A stretch of 54,541 nucleotides of DNA from Syntrophorhabdaceae bacterium PtaU1.Bin034 (GTDB lineage: Bacteria; Desulfobacterota_G; Syntrophorhabdia; Syntrophorhabdales; WCHB1-27): NCBI GenBank assembly GCA_002067405.1, contig MVRP01000032.1, positions 1 through 54,541 of the forward strand, given 5' to 3'. Numbering within the stretch: the stretch's first letter is position 1; each line of letters starts with the position of its first letter. The translations under genes were made by a program, and so were the position numbers. The notes beneath the pieces are model-generated. The model saw only the letters and a program-made list of their open reading frames with translations, had not been told where the DNA came from and searched no databases. Shown here piece after piece: positions 16,431-25,361 of this stretch.

Positions 16431-17921
16431 ATGGACGAAACAGAGAAGAAATACAGAAAAAAAATCTCGCGGCGCGACTTCCTCAAATCGTCAGCGGTTG
16501 CCGGTGCTGCCATTGGGACACTATCTCTTGGCGCTCAAAATGCGGAAGCTGTTCCTGTACCGAAAAAATGGGACAAGACAGCTGATGTGGTGATTGTGGG
16601 GACGGGCTATTCAGGACTTGCGGCAGCCATCGTTTCACGACAGCTCGGCATGAGCGTGCTTCTTCTCGAAAAGATGCCCGTTCCCGGCGGCAACTCCGTT
16701 ATAGCCCATGGCGGAGCCAACGCCGTCGATCCTGAACGACAGAAAAAGCAAGGCATCCAGGATTCTACAGACTTGCATTTCAAACATACGATGGAAGGCG
16801 GAGATATGATCAATGACCCCGAAAAAGTCCGCTATTTCGTTGATCACGCGCTTGCAGACGCGGTGCAGTACCTCGAACGCCTCGGTGTCAAGTGGCCTGA
16901 GAAGGTGGTCCGCGGCTACGGAGCGCTCTGGGAACGGACTCATTATCCGGGCACCTATGTTGACAAGCAGGGGAAGAACTGGAAGATGGGAGCGGCCAAC
17001 GTTCGTGCCCAGCTCGATGAGCTGGAAAGGATCGGCCAGCCCATCGAGCTGCAGCACGAGGTCACTGGAATCGTGCGTGAAAAACCACTCGAAGGCCGGG
17101 TGCTGGGCGTCGAAGTAAAGAACAAGAACCGAAAGATGTATTTCAGGGCCAAAAAAGGAGCTATTCTTGCCAGCGGCGGATTCGGTGCAAACATTGCTTG
17201 GGTGACGCAGCTCGATCGGCGGCTCGCTGAAACCGGGACAACCAACCACCCGGGTGCAACCGGCGAGTGCATCAAATATTCCCAGGACATTGGCGCAGAT
17301 ACCCTTCATATGGATTATATTCAGGCCATTCCTCTGAACGACGTGAAACCTCCATACAAGGCGACTTTCTTCCTTATCGAAAGCGAAGAGGTGAGAAAAG
17401 CATCTATCAGTATGCCCTACAGGATCTTTGTCAACAAGGAAGGGAAACGTTTTGTCGATGAAGGTGCGCGGCGGGACGTCATCAAACAGGCAGTCCTGGC
17501 CCAGCCTCCCTTCGAGCCTCTTGCGCAGATTACCGCTGACACCATTGAAGAACTGGAGGCGAAGTGCAATCTACCGAAAGGCAGTCTTGTGGAAACGGTG
17601 AGGAAATACAATGCTGCCTGTGAAGCCAAGAAGGACCAGGAGTTCGACAAACACTCTTCGATCCTCATTCCCATCAAGACAGGCCCTTTCAAGGCAAACA
17701 GCCGGGCGATGCAGCGCCATCACACAATGGGAGGCCTGCTTGTAAAAGGAACGACTGGCCAGGTTATTGACCGTTGGGGTAAACCGATCCCCGGTCTCTT
17801 TGCCGCAGGAGAGGTGACCGGCGGCACCCATGGCACCAACCGACTCGGGCACAACGCCACGGTCGACTGCCTCGTCTTCGGTCAGCTCTGCGCCCGTACC
17901 GTGGCTAAAGAAAAAGCGTAA
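16431..17921 (+). CDS. Tat-exported fumarate-reductase/flavocytochrome-c-like FAD protein
   Basis: A 496-residue flavoprotein of the FAD-dependent soluble fumarate reductase family. It has a twin-arginine signal (SRRDFLKSSAVAGAAIG) and no haem-binding CxxCH. FAD binding is shown by VVIVGTGYSGLAAA near residue 50 and FAAGEVTGGTHG near the end. Against Shewanella Fcc3, the proton-donor Arg (ARRD), His504 equivalent (HHTMGG) and Arg544 equivalent (NRLG) are present, and Thr377 is Ser. However the His365 position is Ile (YIQAIP instead of YIQAHP), so the substrate may not be fumarate. The ATG at 16431 is chosen for GGAGG at 16421-16425. It is probably periplasmic and needs a separate electron donor, none of which is adjacent. 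A strong terminator follows. Confidence 0.85.
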   Translation: MDETEKKYRKKISRRDFLKSSAVAGAAIGTLSLGAQNAEAVPVPKKWDKTADVVIVGTGYSGLAAAIVSRQLGMSVLLLEKMPVPGGNSVIAHGGANAVDPERQKKQGIQDSTDLHFKHTMEGGDMINDPEKVRYFVDHALADAVQYLERLGVKWPEKVVRGYGALWERTHYPGTYVDKQGKNWKMGAANVRAQLDELERIGQPIELQHEVTGIVREKPLEGRVLGVEVKNKNRKMYFRAKKGAILASGGFGANIAWVTQLDRRLAETGTTNHPGATGECIKYSQDIGADTLHMDYIQAIPLNDVKPPYKATFFLIESEEVRKASISMPYRIFVNKEGKRFVDEGARRDVIKQAVLAQPPFEPLAQITADTIEELEAKCNLPKGSLVETVRKYNAACEAKKDQEFDKHSSILIPIKTGPFKANSRAMQRHHTMGGLLVKGTTGQVIDRWGKPIPGLFAAGEVTGGTHGTNRLGHNATVDCLVFGQLCARTVAKEKA

Positions 17922-17950
17922 GATAAGGTATTTCTTGTAGTGTGCGATCG

Positions 17951-17976
17951 GGGCCGGAGCAATCCGGCCCTTTTTT
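17951..17976 (+). terminator. Rho-independent terminator after the flavoprotein gene
   Basis: Stem GGGCCGGA (17951-17958), GCAA loop, TCCGGCCC (17963-17970), then six T residues. A textbook intrinsic terminator 30 nt after the stop codon. Confidence 0.93.
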
Positions 17977-18056
17977 GCGGACCCTGGAGGACACATCTCG
18001 AGTTTCGTGCACGGGGCATGTCCACCATAAGCCGGTGTGCCTGTTTTCAGCGCTTC

Positions 18057-21000
18057 CTACTCACCTTCTCTATCCTTGCTGTCCAGCACCCGCCGTATGG
18101 TCTGTGCCGCTTCCTCTTTCGTGATCGGTTTCATCACAAATTCGCGGATGCCGGCAGCCTTTGCGTCTTCTGGCGCAACCGTCTCGCTATACCCGGTAAA
18201 GAGGATGACGGGTGTTCCTTGCCTCAACCGCAAAATCTTCCGGGCAAGGCCCATGCCGGTAAGATGCGGCATTACCTGGTCGGTAATGACGAGGTCGTAT
18301 TTGTCCGGGTGTGCTTCGAACAGTTTCCACGCATCCGGCCCGCCCGGCGCTGTTGTTACCTCGTAACCGAGTCCTTTAAAGATTCGGGACGTCATTTGCA
18401 GGACAGCGGGCTCGTCGTCGACGAGAAGTATATGTTCCTTGCCACCCGGAATTTCGACTCTCCCTTCCCGCTCAGTCACGGCCTCGGCCTTTGCGAGCGG
18501 CAGGAATACGCTAAATGTTGTGCCCTTGCCTGACGTACTCTCGACCGTGATGTCGCCATCGTGGTTCTTGACGATGCCATAAACCGTCGCAAGGCCCATT
18601 CCTGTTCCCTTGCCCGGCTCCTTTGTGGTAAAGAAGGGTTCAAACACCCTATTCCGTATTTCCTGCGATATGCCTGTCCCGGTATCCTGCACGCTCAGCT
18701 TCACGTAGCTTCCCGGAGATAGTTCGGTACCCGGTATCTGCCCCTGTTGGCTGACGTTTGCAACGGACAGGCTGAACGTGAGGACTCCGCCATTTATTCG
18801 CATAGCGTCTGCCGCATTCGTCGCGAGGTTCACTATTATCTGCTGGACTTGAGAAGGATCGGCGAGAACCGTATCGGATTCCGTCCGTATATCAAGGTTC
18901 ATCCCGATTGTGCTGGGGAGCGTGCCCCTCAGCATGTTGAACGTTTCTTTGATAAGAGGGGTGAGTCTTAAAGGATTTCTCCCGCGCTCCGTCTTTCTGC
19001 TAAACGTGAGTATCTGCTTCGTCAAGTCGCGTGCGCGTTTTGATGCCTTTATAATCTGCTTGATGTTCCCACTCGGCCCGTCGTTCCCTCCAAGGTCATC
19101 GAGAGCGAGTTCCGCATTGCCAAGGATGACCGCCAACATATTGTTGAAGTCATGAGCAATGCCACCCGCCAGTGTCCCCACCGCCTCCATTTTTTGCGAT
19201 TGGCGAAGCTGCTGCTCGAGCCGCCGTTGTTCCGTGAGGTCATGCGTTACCGCAAGAACCGACTTCACTTCGTGGTCGTCACCAAATTCCGGAACAAAAG
19301 TCGTTGCCACGTAGGCGCGCTTCGGACCGAATTGTACTTCCCCCTCAAAAGACTCCTCCTGTCCATTCAAAAAGACCCCTTTCAACAACTTTTTTATTTT
19401 TTCAACGATTTCTTTCTGATACCCGAGCTCCTCTATCGTGCGCCCTATTCTCTGACTGTTCGGGATGCCTGATATCTTCTCTAACGCAGGATTGGCGTAA
19501 GTATAACGCAATTCACGACTGAAGCGGGCGATGATAATGGGACTGTTTTCCGACAGTGTCTGGAACTCTCTTTCCGCCTTTGTCCGCCGCTCAACTTCTC
19601 TCACCAGTCTCTCATTGGCTTCCAAAAGCGCCCTCGTCCTTTCCTGGACACGCAGTTCCAGTTCGTCCCGTGATTTGTAAAGCTCGCCCTCTGCCCGTTT
19701 ACGCTCGGTATTGTCCAGGACAAAGGCAACTCCCTCACGGGGAAGCTTGTCGAACATTGCAGCGCCTATTATAACGGGAATGCGGGTACCGTCCTTCCGG
19801 ATGTACTCCTTCTCGAACGCAGTATTGACTCCCGTCGCTACGAGTTCCTTTACCGCAAGTTCGTCCAGGTCCCTGTATTCCCGGGGTGTCATCCTATCCC
19901 ATCTGATGCGCCCCTCCTTCAGGTCGTCGAGGCTGTAGCCGGTCATGTCGAGAAACGTCGCATTGGCATCGATGATCCTGCCATCAAGGGTAAAGTAAGT
20001 AACGCCGACAATACCGGAATCAAAGAGGCGGCGTTGTCTTGCCTCGCTCTCTTGCAATGCCTGCTCTCTCACACGTATCTTTTCGGTCATTTCGTTGAAC
20101 GAGTCAGCCAGCTTTTTCAACTCGCCGGGAGCTGACTCGGCTTCGATGCGCCCTATCTCTCCCCGTCCGACCGCATCGGCGTGGTCCCTGAGCCTCACGA
20201 TGGCTCCTACTACGGGACGGGAGAGACCGAGGGCAGTTCCGAATGCGGCGAGAATAACGAGCAGCATGAGCAGGGCTTGAGGCCGGAGAGTGCTCATGAT
20301 ATCTGCCACAACTTCATCTTCCGCCCGGCTCGCTGCGGCGACCCATCCAACGGAAGGGATGGGGACGAACGCGACCACCCGCTTCTTGCCGGTCGCTCCT
20401 GACACGATCGTCGTGACAACCTCCTGACCCATTAATGAGTCCTTCATTACCGGGTAGAGCTTGAGCCAGTTTAGCTGTTGGGGCGTATACGCTGTACGCG
20501 GGTATCGGTAAGCATGTATTCCTCTGGTGTCGATGAGACTGATCCCGGCATCCTTTGAGCGTTGAACAGCAAGTAAGCGATCCAGCTTGTTCACATCGAC
20601 GACTGCGGAGACGATGCCGAGAAGCTCGCCTTTCCGGTTTCGGATCGCCCTTGCTATCGTAAAAATCCGCTCTTCCGTATGTGGAGGGGAGTACACGTCG
20701 GTTACCAGCCGTTCCTCACCCGAGAGGATGCCTGCAAACTCATCCGTTATTGCTATCCTGCGGTTCACGACTGCCGGATTGGTGCTCACCAGGTTCACTC
20801 CCTCTGCACTTACCCAGGTAACAGAACTGAGCATGGGATTCACTTTTTCTGCTTCCGATAGAACATGCCGAAGGGACGTGGGGGAAGGCGCCGGATGCGC
20901 AGTCGCTGCCAGGCCGATGGCGAGTTGAGTATGAAGTACATCCTCTATGAATGCATGGAACGTCTTTGAAACCGTACGGGCAATCTCCAGATTTGCTTGC

Positions 21001-21134
21001 ATCTCCGCTTTTTTGCGGTCGTCGTATGATCGGTAGAAGGTAAAGACCTCAAGAAGGACAAGGGGGATAAAAACGACGAGGAGGATAAGGAAGATTCTTT
21101 TCCTTATCCCCATTCCGGAAAATAAGATAGACAT
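18057..21134 (-). CDS. Hybrid sensor histidine kinase (Cache-HAMP-PAS-PAS-HisKA-HATPase-receiver)
   Basis: About 1025 residues. TM1 lies at about 12-33, then a periplasmic Cache-type sensor (about 40-275), TM2 at about 285-304 and HAMP. Two PAS domains follow (about 365-480 and 525-640). The dimerisation domain has the phospho-His near 661 (GGIAHDFNN). The ATPase domain shows a GTGMGLATVYGIVKNHDG box. A C-terminal receiver carries VDDE and an acceptor Asp in ITDQVMP. The periplasmic Cache domain suggests sensing of a small molecule such as an organic acid. No cognate regulator gene is adjacent, so output is by phosphorelay to an unlinked partner. The start is ATG 21134 (a GTG at 21137 precedes it); neither has a good ribosome-binding site. 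It converges with the flavoprotein gene. Confidence 0.93.
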   Translation of the reverse strand: MSILFSGMGIRKRIFLILLVVFIPLVLLEVFTFYRSYDDRKKAEMQANLEIARTVSKTFHAFIEDVLHTQLAIGLAATAHPAPSPTSLRHVLSEAEKVNPMLSSVTWVSAEGVNLVSTNPAVVNRRIAITDEFAGILSGEERLVTDVYSPPHTEERIFTIARAIRNRKGELLGIVSAVVDVNKLDRLLAVQRSKDAGISLIDTRGIHAYRYPRTAYTPQQLNWLKLYPVMKDSLMGQEVVTTIVSGATGKKRVVAFVPIPSVGWVAAASRAEDEVVADIMSTLRPQALLMLLVILAAFGTALGLSRPVVGAIVRLRDHADAVGRGEIGRIEAESAPGELKKLADSFNEMTEKIRVREQALQESEARQRRLFDSGIVGVTYFTLDGRIIDANATFLDMTGYSLDDLKEGRIRWDRMTPREYRDLDELAVKELVATGVNTAFEKEYIRKDGTRIPVIIGAAMFDKLPREGVAFVLDNTERKRAEGELYKSRDELELRVQERTRALLEANERLVREVERRTKAEREFQTLSENSPIIIARFSRELRYTYANPALEKISGIPNSQRIGRTIEELGYQKEIVEKIKKLLKGVFLNGQEESFEGEVQFGPKRAYVATTFVPEFGDDHEVKSVLAVTHDLTEQRRLEQQLRQSQKMEAVGTLAGGIAHDFNNMLAVILGNAELALDDLGGNDGPSGNIKQIIKASKRARDLTKQILTFSRKTERGRNPLRLTPLIKETFNMLRGTLPSTIGMNLDIRTESDTVLADPSQVQQIIVNLATNAADAMRINGGVLTFSLSVANVSQQGQIPGTELSPGSYVKLSVQDTGTGISQEIRNRVFEPFFTTKEPGKGTGMGLATVYGIVKNHDGDITVESTSGKGTTFSVFLPLAKAEAVTEREGRVEIPGGKEHILLVDDEPAVLQMTSRIFKGLGYEVTTAPGGPDAWKLFEAHPDKYDLVITDQVMPHLTGMGLARKILRLRQGTPVILFTGYSETVAPEDAKAAGIREFVMKPITKEEAAQTIRRVLDSKDREGE

Positions 21135-21240
21135 CACACACCGAACCTGGACTCGTCTGGGAATCAGGAAATTAGCGGAAGCGACTGTAAACTATAAAAA
21201 GTATACCAGAGCGGTTCCGTAAGGAAAAGGGGAAGGACGG

Positions 21241-21300
21241 AGGAAAGCTCAGGGGAGAAATCGCCCGTCCAGGAAAGCTCAGGGGAGAAATCGCCCGTCC
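21241..21300. repeat. Perfect 30-bp tandem repeat, two copies
   Basis: Positions 21241-21270 and 21271-21300 are identical (each begins AGGAAAGCTCAGGGG and ends CGCCCGTCC). No mismatches, so the duplication is recent or maintained. It lies upstream of the histidine kinase gene. Confidence 0.97.
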
Positions 21301-21437
21301 TGTTGATATTCAATCACTTTTTACACGAATAATCGGAAAATATCGTGATAGTTACACAGGTTGCTCGTGGTGGCGAGATATGATTTTTTCTTAAAGCCGA
21401 AAGAGCATATTCCGCAACGATAATTCCCCTGCTCCTG

Positions 21438-21481
21438 TTTGTCTCATCCCCCCGGAACGGGGTAGGGGGGGATGAGACAAA
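21438..21481 (-). terminator. 16-bp perfect hairpin downstream of the porin gene
   Basis: The left arm 21438-21453 (TTTGTCTCATCCCCCC) and right arm 21466-21481 are exact complements with a 12-nt loop, 45 nt past the porin stop. It probably ends the aromatic-acid operon. On the minus strand no long U-run follows, so it may instead protect the 3' end. Confidence 0.65.
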
Positions 21482-21526
21482 GGTCAGCGGCACATCCTTT
21501 GCCCGCATCACCCCCGGCTGTCGCGT

Positions 21527-22834
21527 TTAGAAGAAGTAGTACGCTCCCAATCTCACGCTGTTGAAGCTGCCCTTGTTGGATAGTGTGGGTGTCTGATTGT
21601 ATGCGTACGCAGTAGTCACATAATCATACTCGATACCGAACCGTATGGCTGGATTGACGTCATACATTACGTTGATGATAAGGTTCTGAATTCTTTTTAC
21701 CTGCGTGGTGGGTGCGGTCTGGGCTGCCACGAATCTCTTCGACACATTATTGTACTGCGCGCCGTAAATAGCATTCATGAAGAGCTGGTGAGTGAAATAG
21801 AAAGTCCCCTGTACCCAGCCGCCCTGGGTGTTCGCGTAATTCAGGTCGACGCTCCCTGTGAATGTTGTGGCGCCCGAAATGACTGTAGCGTCCCCTCCGT
21901 TTCTGTTGTATGCAACTACATTATAGGCAGGGAGGTAAACTCCCATCCCTTTGCCGCTGAACAACTCGCCGCTAAAACCGAGAGCCCCTGCCTTGTTACC
22001 CTTCTTTTGCGGGATTACCGGCACATACCAATAGAGGCCTACGCCGTAGCGGTCGATTTTTTCGTCTGTGTAAGAAACTCCTGTCGGGGTCTCATTGACC
22101 AGATACTTGTCCTTCCCGTAGAAACCGCCAATTCCAACCTTTAAACCGAAGGGGCCGATCTTGCCGCACGCGTCGGAATCGTAGGAAAAATCGAGAACCA
22201 CGTCCGGCCAGAGACCGTTTGCCTGAGGGTTGATCTGGACATTGCCGTTGCTGGTAGTTGTGTTGGCCGTTGGATACGGAGCCTGGACTGCGAACTTGCC
22301 GGTAAAATTCTTGGTAAAGAGTTGAGTTACTCTGATCTGGGGTGTTCGTGTTGCACCTATGTTGAAATGGTTTTCGGATCGGGCAAGGACATCAAGGGAA
22401 GGTATTATGCCCCAGGCTTGCCATGTGTGACCAATAAGAACCGTAGTCTTTGGCCATACCACCTGCATGTAGGCGTGCCTCATCGCAAACAGGCCGTATT
22501 CCGTGCCCCCCGTTCGTCCTCTGAACTCACCCTCAACGAAAGCGGAGGTCTTCGCACCCCGCACTTCCGGACCCTTGACGACCAAGTTCAACCTTGTCTC
22601 GGCCGTTGCCCATGTCAAACTGGAGGTGGAATCAGCTGCCTGATCAACGCCCCCCTTTGAGTCTATGGGGGAAACCCTGTTGTCAACACCCACTGCCTTG
22701 TCCGCATACACCACGTCAAATTTCACGTACCCGCCCAGCGTCATGTCCCATCTGCCGGTCGCGCTTCCTGCGTGCGTCACTGCAGGTGTTGTCAAAAGCA
22801 AAATAGCCACAACTACTATGAGAGCATTCTTCAT
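21527..22834 (-). CDS. Outer-membrane porin-like beta-barrel protein
   Basis: A 435-residue protein with a cleavable signal peptide (MKNALIVVVAILLLTTPAVTHA). The mature part alternates polar and aromatic residues in amphipathic strands (WDMTLGGYVKFDVVYA, AETRLNLVVKGPEV) and ends with the C-terminal aromatic signature (VRLGAYYFF) recognised by the BAM machinery. No family name can be given with certainty; it resembles porins found beside catabolic genes in anaerobic Desulfobacterota. The ATG at 22834 is preceded by GGAGG; an in-frame start 18 nt upstream has no advantage. It is the last gene of the UbiD operon, 52 nt after ubiX, so it probably admits the aromatic acid substrate. Confidence 0.85.
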   Translation of the reverse strand: MKNALIVVVAILLLTTPAVTHAGSATGRWDMTLGGYVKFDVVYADKAVGVDNRVSPIDSKGGVDQAADSTSSLTWATAETRLNLVVKGPEVRGAKTSAFVEGEFRGRTGGTEYGLFAMRHAYMQVVWPKTTVLIGHTWQAWGIIPSLDVLARSENHFNIGATRTPQIRVTQLFTKNFTGKFAVQAPYPTANTTTSNGNVQINPQANGLWPDVVLDFSYDSDACGKIGPFGLKVGIGGFYGKDKYLVNETPTGVSYTDEKIDRYGVGLYWYVPVIPQKKGNKAGALGFSGELFSGKGMGVYLPAYNVVAYNRNGGDATVISGATTFTGSVDLNYANTQGGWVQGTFYFTHQLFMNAIYGAQYNNVSKRFVAAQTAPTTQVKRIQNLIINVMYDVNPAIRFGIEYDYVTTAYAYNQTPTLSNKGSFNSVRLGAYYFF

Positions 22835-22886
22835 GTTTCCTCCTCGTCCCACTCGCTTGGATAGGAATCATACTACCTGGAACGGA

Positions 22887-23501
22887 TTAAGAACGCCTGT
22901 TTCGACCCGCGGCTATTGATTCCAATACCTCCGGCGCCTCTTCCACTCCCTGCCATCGTCTAAAAAGGCAATGGTCGACGTCCAGTTGATCGAGAATCTT
23001 CCCCACTGTTTGGTCGATGAGATCCTTAATCGTCCTCGGTGCATGATAGAAGGCTGGTACCGGAGGGAGAATGACGCCCCCGAGGTCTGCCACCCTGCAC
23101 ATCAGTTCGAGGTGGCCTTTGTGAAGTGGGGTCTCCCTCACCATAACGACCAGCTTTCTCCTCTCTTTCAACACGACATCTGCTGCTCGAACGATGAGGT
23201 TGTCGTTGTATGAATGGGCGATACCGGAGAGGGTTTTGATGGTACACGGCACGATCACCATTCCGTCTGTTTTAAAGGAACCGCTCGCTATGGGAGCTCC
23301 AACGTCCTTTATGTCATGCACTTTATCTGCAAGCGCCTCCACCTGGGCAATTGATAAATCTGTTTCGATCTTAAAGTTCCTCCTGGCGCCATCAGATAAG
23401 ACCAAGTGTGTCTCAATGTCTGTCTCTCTCAACACGTCCAGGAGCCGTGTTCCGTATATCACTCCGGTTGCCCCGGAAATCCCGACAATTATTCTTCTCA
23501 T
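22887..23501 (-). CDS. ubiX: UbiX-family flavin prenyltransferase
   Basis: A 204-residue flavoprotein that attaches a dimethylallyl group to FMN, making the prenyl-FMN cofactor of UbiD decarboxylases. Family marks: IIVGISGATGVIYGTRLL at the N-terminus (flavin phosphate loop), FKTDGMVIVPCTIKTLSGIAHS around 77-98, LVVMVRETPLHKGHLELM around 117-134, and PPVPAFYHAPRTI near the flavin site. All usual regions are present. It sits in the same operon as a UbiD decarboxylase, the expected functional partner. A short hairpin between the preceding gene and this one may tune its level. Confidence 0.95.
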   Translation of the reverse strand: MRRIIVGISGATGVIYGTRLLDVLRETDIETHLVLSDGARRNFKIETDLSIAQVEALADKVHDIKDVGAPIASGSFKTDGMVIVPCTIKTLSGIAHSYNDNLIVRAADVVLKERRKLVVMVRETPLHKGHLELMCRVADLGGVILPPVPAFYHAPRTIKDLIDQTVGKILDQLDVDHCLFRRWQGVEEAPEVLESIAAGRNRRS

Positions 23502-23587
23502 AGCTGCACCTTGTTATTCTTTATCAATGACTCTCCTTCATTGTGACTTTTTCACAAAGCGCCAGTGAAAAGCCAGGAGAGGTTAAA

Positions 23588-23615
23588 CGGGCCGAAAGCG
23601 GAGACAATCGGCCCG
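23588..23615 (-). terminator. Intra-operon hairpin upstream of ubiX
   Basis: Arms CGGGCCGA (23588-23595) and TCGGCCCG (23608-23615) with a 12-nt loop. On the minus strand it follows the small Cys-rich protein gene and is followed by TTTAACC. It may act as a partial terminator or attenuator within the operon. Confidence 0.55.
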
Positions 23616-23646
23616 CTGAAAAGGAGGAATAGGGGGCGCACTCACC

Positions 23647-23916
23647 TTATTTGACTTGAGTAAGTTTTACAGTCAGCAGATTGTACCCGTCCGGACAGTT
23701 GTACTGGAGTTCATTGCATCCCCAGGGATAGGCCCCGCCGAACTGCATGACGTTGAGAACGGGAAATATCGCGTTGTAAAGGAAGCCGCAGATCCCGCCA
23801 CTGTGGTAGCAACTCACCTCGAATGTATCACCGATTTTGTGGCCTGCATTACATGCGCCCTTCAGGCCAACAACTTCGCATTTGATTTTCGTGCCAAAAC
23901 CAGGATCTCTTACCAT
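23647..23916 (-). CDS. Small Cys-rich TIGR04076-like protein of unknown function
   Basis: An 89-residue protein resembling the TIGR04076 family. Visible pattern: a Cys before VVGLKGACNAGHKIGDTFEV, then SGGICGFLYNAIFPVLNVMQF and a C-terminal CPDGYNLLTVKL. Six cysteines are spread along the chain (KC, AC, SC, IC, GC, NC). It has no signal peptide or membrane segment. The biochemical role of the family is unknown to me; the cysteines suggest metal or thiol chemistry (inference). The ATG at 23916 is chosen because GGAGG lies 7 nt upstream; an in-frame ATG at 23961 lacks one. It lies between the transporter and ubiX, which makes a link to aromatic-acid metabolism plausible. Confidence 0.82.
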   Translation of the reverse strand: MVRDPGFGTKIKCEVVGLKGACNAGHKIGDTFEVSCYHSGGICGFLYNAIFPVLNVMQFGGAYPWGCNELQYNCPDGYNLLTVKLTQVK

Positions 23917-23964
23917 AATGAAACCTCCGTCTTGTGAAGAGTATTTTGTGCTAACCTCCATTAT

Positions 23965-25329
23965 CTATCCTTTTTCCGTTAACAGTTTCACGCTTGTTTC
24001 GAGTGCTTCCCCCTTGACGTTGCCGCGGTACAGCAACACAAGCAGTGCTGCCACAAAACATGGTATGGAGATGACCAGGCAAAAGCTCATGAAAGACATT
24101 CCGCCCTGCTGAATCATGCCTCCGAGCAACGGCGGAGCAACCACCGGCCCAAGTTTCCCAACAGTGACGGCCCAGCCGGAACCACTCGCCCGAATCTCGG
24201 TCGGGTAAGTTTCAGCTGCAACAACATGAAGCAGCGTCGGAGAACTGATAATGAAAAATCCGAACATCCAGCCAAGAAAATAGAGGCCGAAGACCGAAGA
24301 CGTTACCCCTCCGAGCAGAATGACGGAAACACCGCCCAGTACAAAAGTGATAAAAAGGCCTATTTTACGGCCGAATTTGTCCATGAGAGATCCAATCAAT
24401 ATGCCTCCTGCCATGGCGCCGAGAGCCTGGACAAGACCGAAACTAAAGCTCTTGCCCATAGAGAATCCCTGTTTGATCAGCAGGTGAGGCAACCAGGTCG
24501 AGAGACCGAAAATAGCCATGAGAGTGCAGAAATAGGTGCACCACACGAGAATCGTCATAAGTATCAAATTGGGACTGAACAGTTTTGCAAACCCTCCCTG
24601 ACTTTGGGCCAGGGACTGTCCAAATTGCTCCGCCGTCCACGTCCTGTGTTTCAGCCCTGCCATCTTCTCAACTCTTTTCACCTCTCTTGCCACATCCTCA
24701 AATCGCTTCTTGCTTGCAAGAAAGCGGACCGATTCAGGCAGGTACGCCCATAAAATGGGTATGGTCAGAAGGGGAGCGAAGCCGAGCAGAAATACGGCGC
24801 GCCACCCCCATATCGGGTTGACGTACATTGGCACCAGTGCCGCTACGGCCCATCCTCCGGTAAAGCCCATGAAAGTTCCCGTCATTACTTTCGCCCTGAT
24901 TTTGGCAGGGGAAAATTCTGATACGAGAGCCACCGAAAGAGGTAGAGCGCCACCAAGGCCTAATCCGGCAATAAGACGCAATATGCAAAAGGTTTTGAAA
25001 TCAGGAGCGAAGTAAGCTGCCCCACTGAAGACCGAGAAGCAAAGGAGAGCCAGTAAGACACTCTTTTTTCTACCGATGCGGTCGGACATCATACCAAAGC
25101 CTACGGCTCCCAAAACATTGCCAAGAAAGCCGTAAGAAGCCATCGTACCTGCCTGGACATGCGTGAGGCCCCATTCCTTTAGCATAGGCGGTATTACATA
25201 AGCCATTATCTGAGTACCACATCCAGCAGAGATCAGGTTTAATCCCGTTAGTACAACCAGCGTCATGTGAAAGCGGTTAAATGTCAGATTGTCGAACCAT
25301 TCAAAAACACTCGGACTTTCCTGCTTCAT
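23965..25329 (-). CDS. MFS transporter, aromatic acid:H+ symporter (AAHS) type
   Basis: A 454-residue, 12-segment major facilitator. The loop 2-3 signature is GMMSDRIGRKKSVLL, the repeat in the second half is SLMDKFGRKIGLFI, and RLIAGLGLGGALPLSVALVSEFSP matches the region after helix 4 in the PcaK/BenK group. That group imports benzoate-type aromatic acids with protons. Residues in the first helix (NLISAGCGTQIMAYVIP) occupy the place of the AAHS DGYD-type motif but differ from it, so the exact substrate may be unusual. It lies 32 nt after the CoA ligase gene with a GGGGGAG ribosome site. Within the operon it is the natural uptake system for the acid activated by the ligase. Confidence 0.88.
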   Translation of the reverse strand: MKQESPSVFEWFDNLTFNRFHMTLVVLTGLNLISAGCGTQIMAYVIPPMLKEWGLTHVQAGTMASYGFLGNVLGAVGFGMMSDRIGRKKSVLLALLCFSVFSGAAYFAPDFKTFCILRLIAGLGLGGALPLSVALVSEFSPAKIRAKVMTGTFMGFTGGWAVAALVPMYVNPIWGWRAVFLLGFAPLLTIPILWAYLPESVRFLASKKRFEDVAREVKRVEKMAGLKHRTWTAEQFGQSLAQSQGGFAKLFSPNLILMTILVWCTYFCTLMAIFGLSTWLPHLLIKQGFSMGKSFSFGLVQALGAMAGGILIGSLMDKFGRKIGLFITFVLGGVSVILLGGVTSSVFGLYFLGWMFGFFIISSPTLLHVVAAETYPTEIRASGSGWAVTVGKLGPVVAPPLLGGMIQQGGMSFMSFCLVISIPCFVAALLVLLYRGNVKGEALETSVKLLTEKG

Positions 25330-25361
25330 TTTTAACTCCCCCTTTTGAGTTTGTAAGCCGG

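Larger units (their letters stand above)
21138..21526. other. Intergenic region holding a 30-bp tandem repeat and a strong hairpin
   Basis: No gene is seen. From left to right it holds the upstream region of the kinase gene, the exact 30-bp tandem duplication and the hairpin downstream of the porin gene, each listed separately. Confidence 0.6.

Noticed and set aside
18057..21134. Cognate response regulator for the hybrid kinase being the receiver at 6916-7299
   Set aside because: The two genes are 11 kb apart and the kinase has its own receiver; no sequence evidence links them.
21241..21300. Possible CRISPR array
   Set aside because: The two 30-bp units are directly adjacent with no spacer, and there are no Cas genes.
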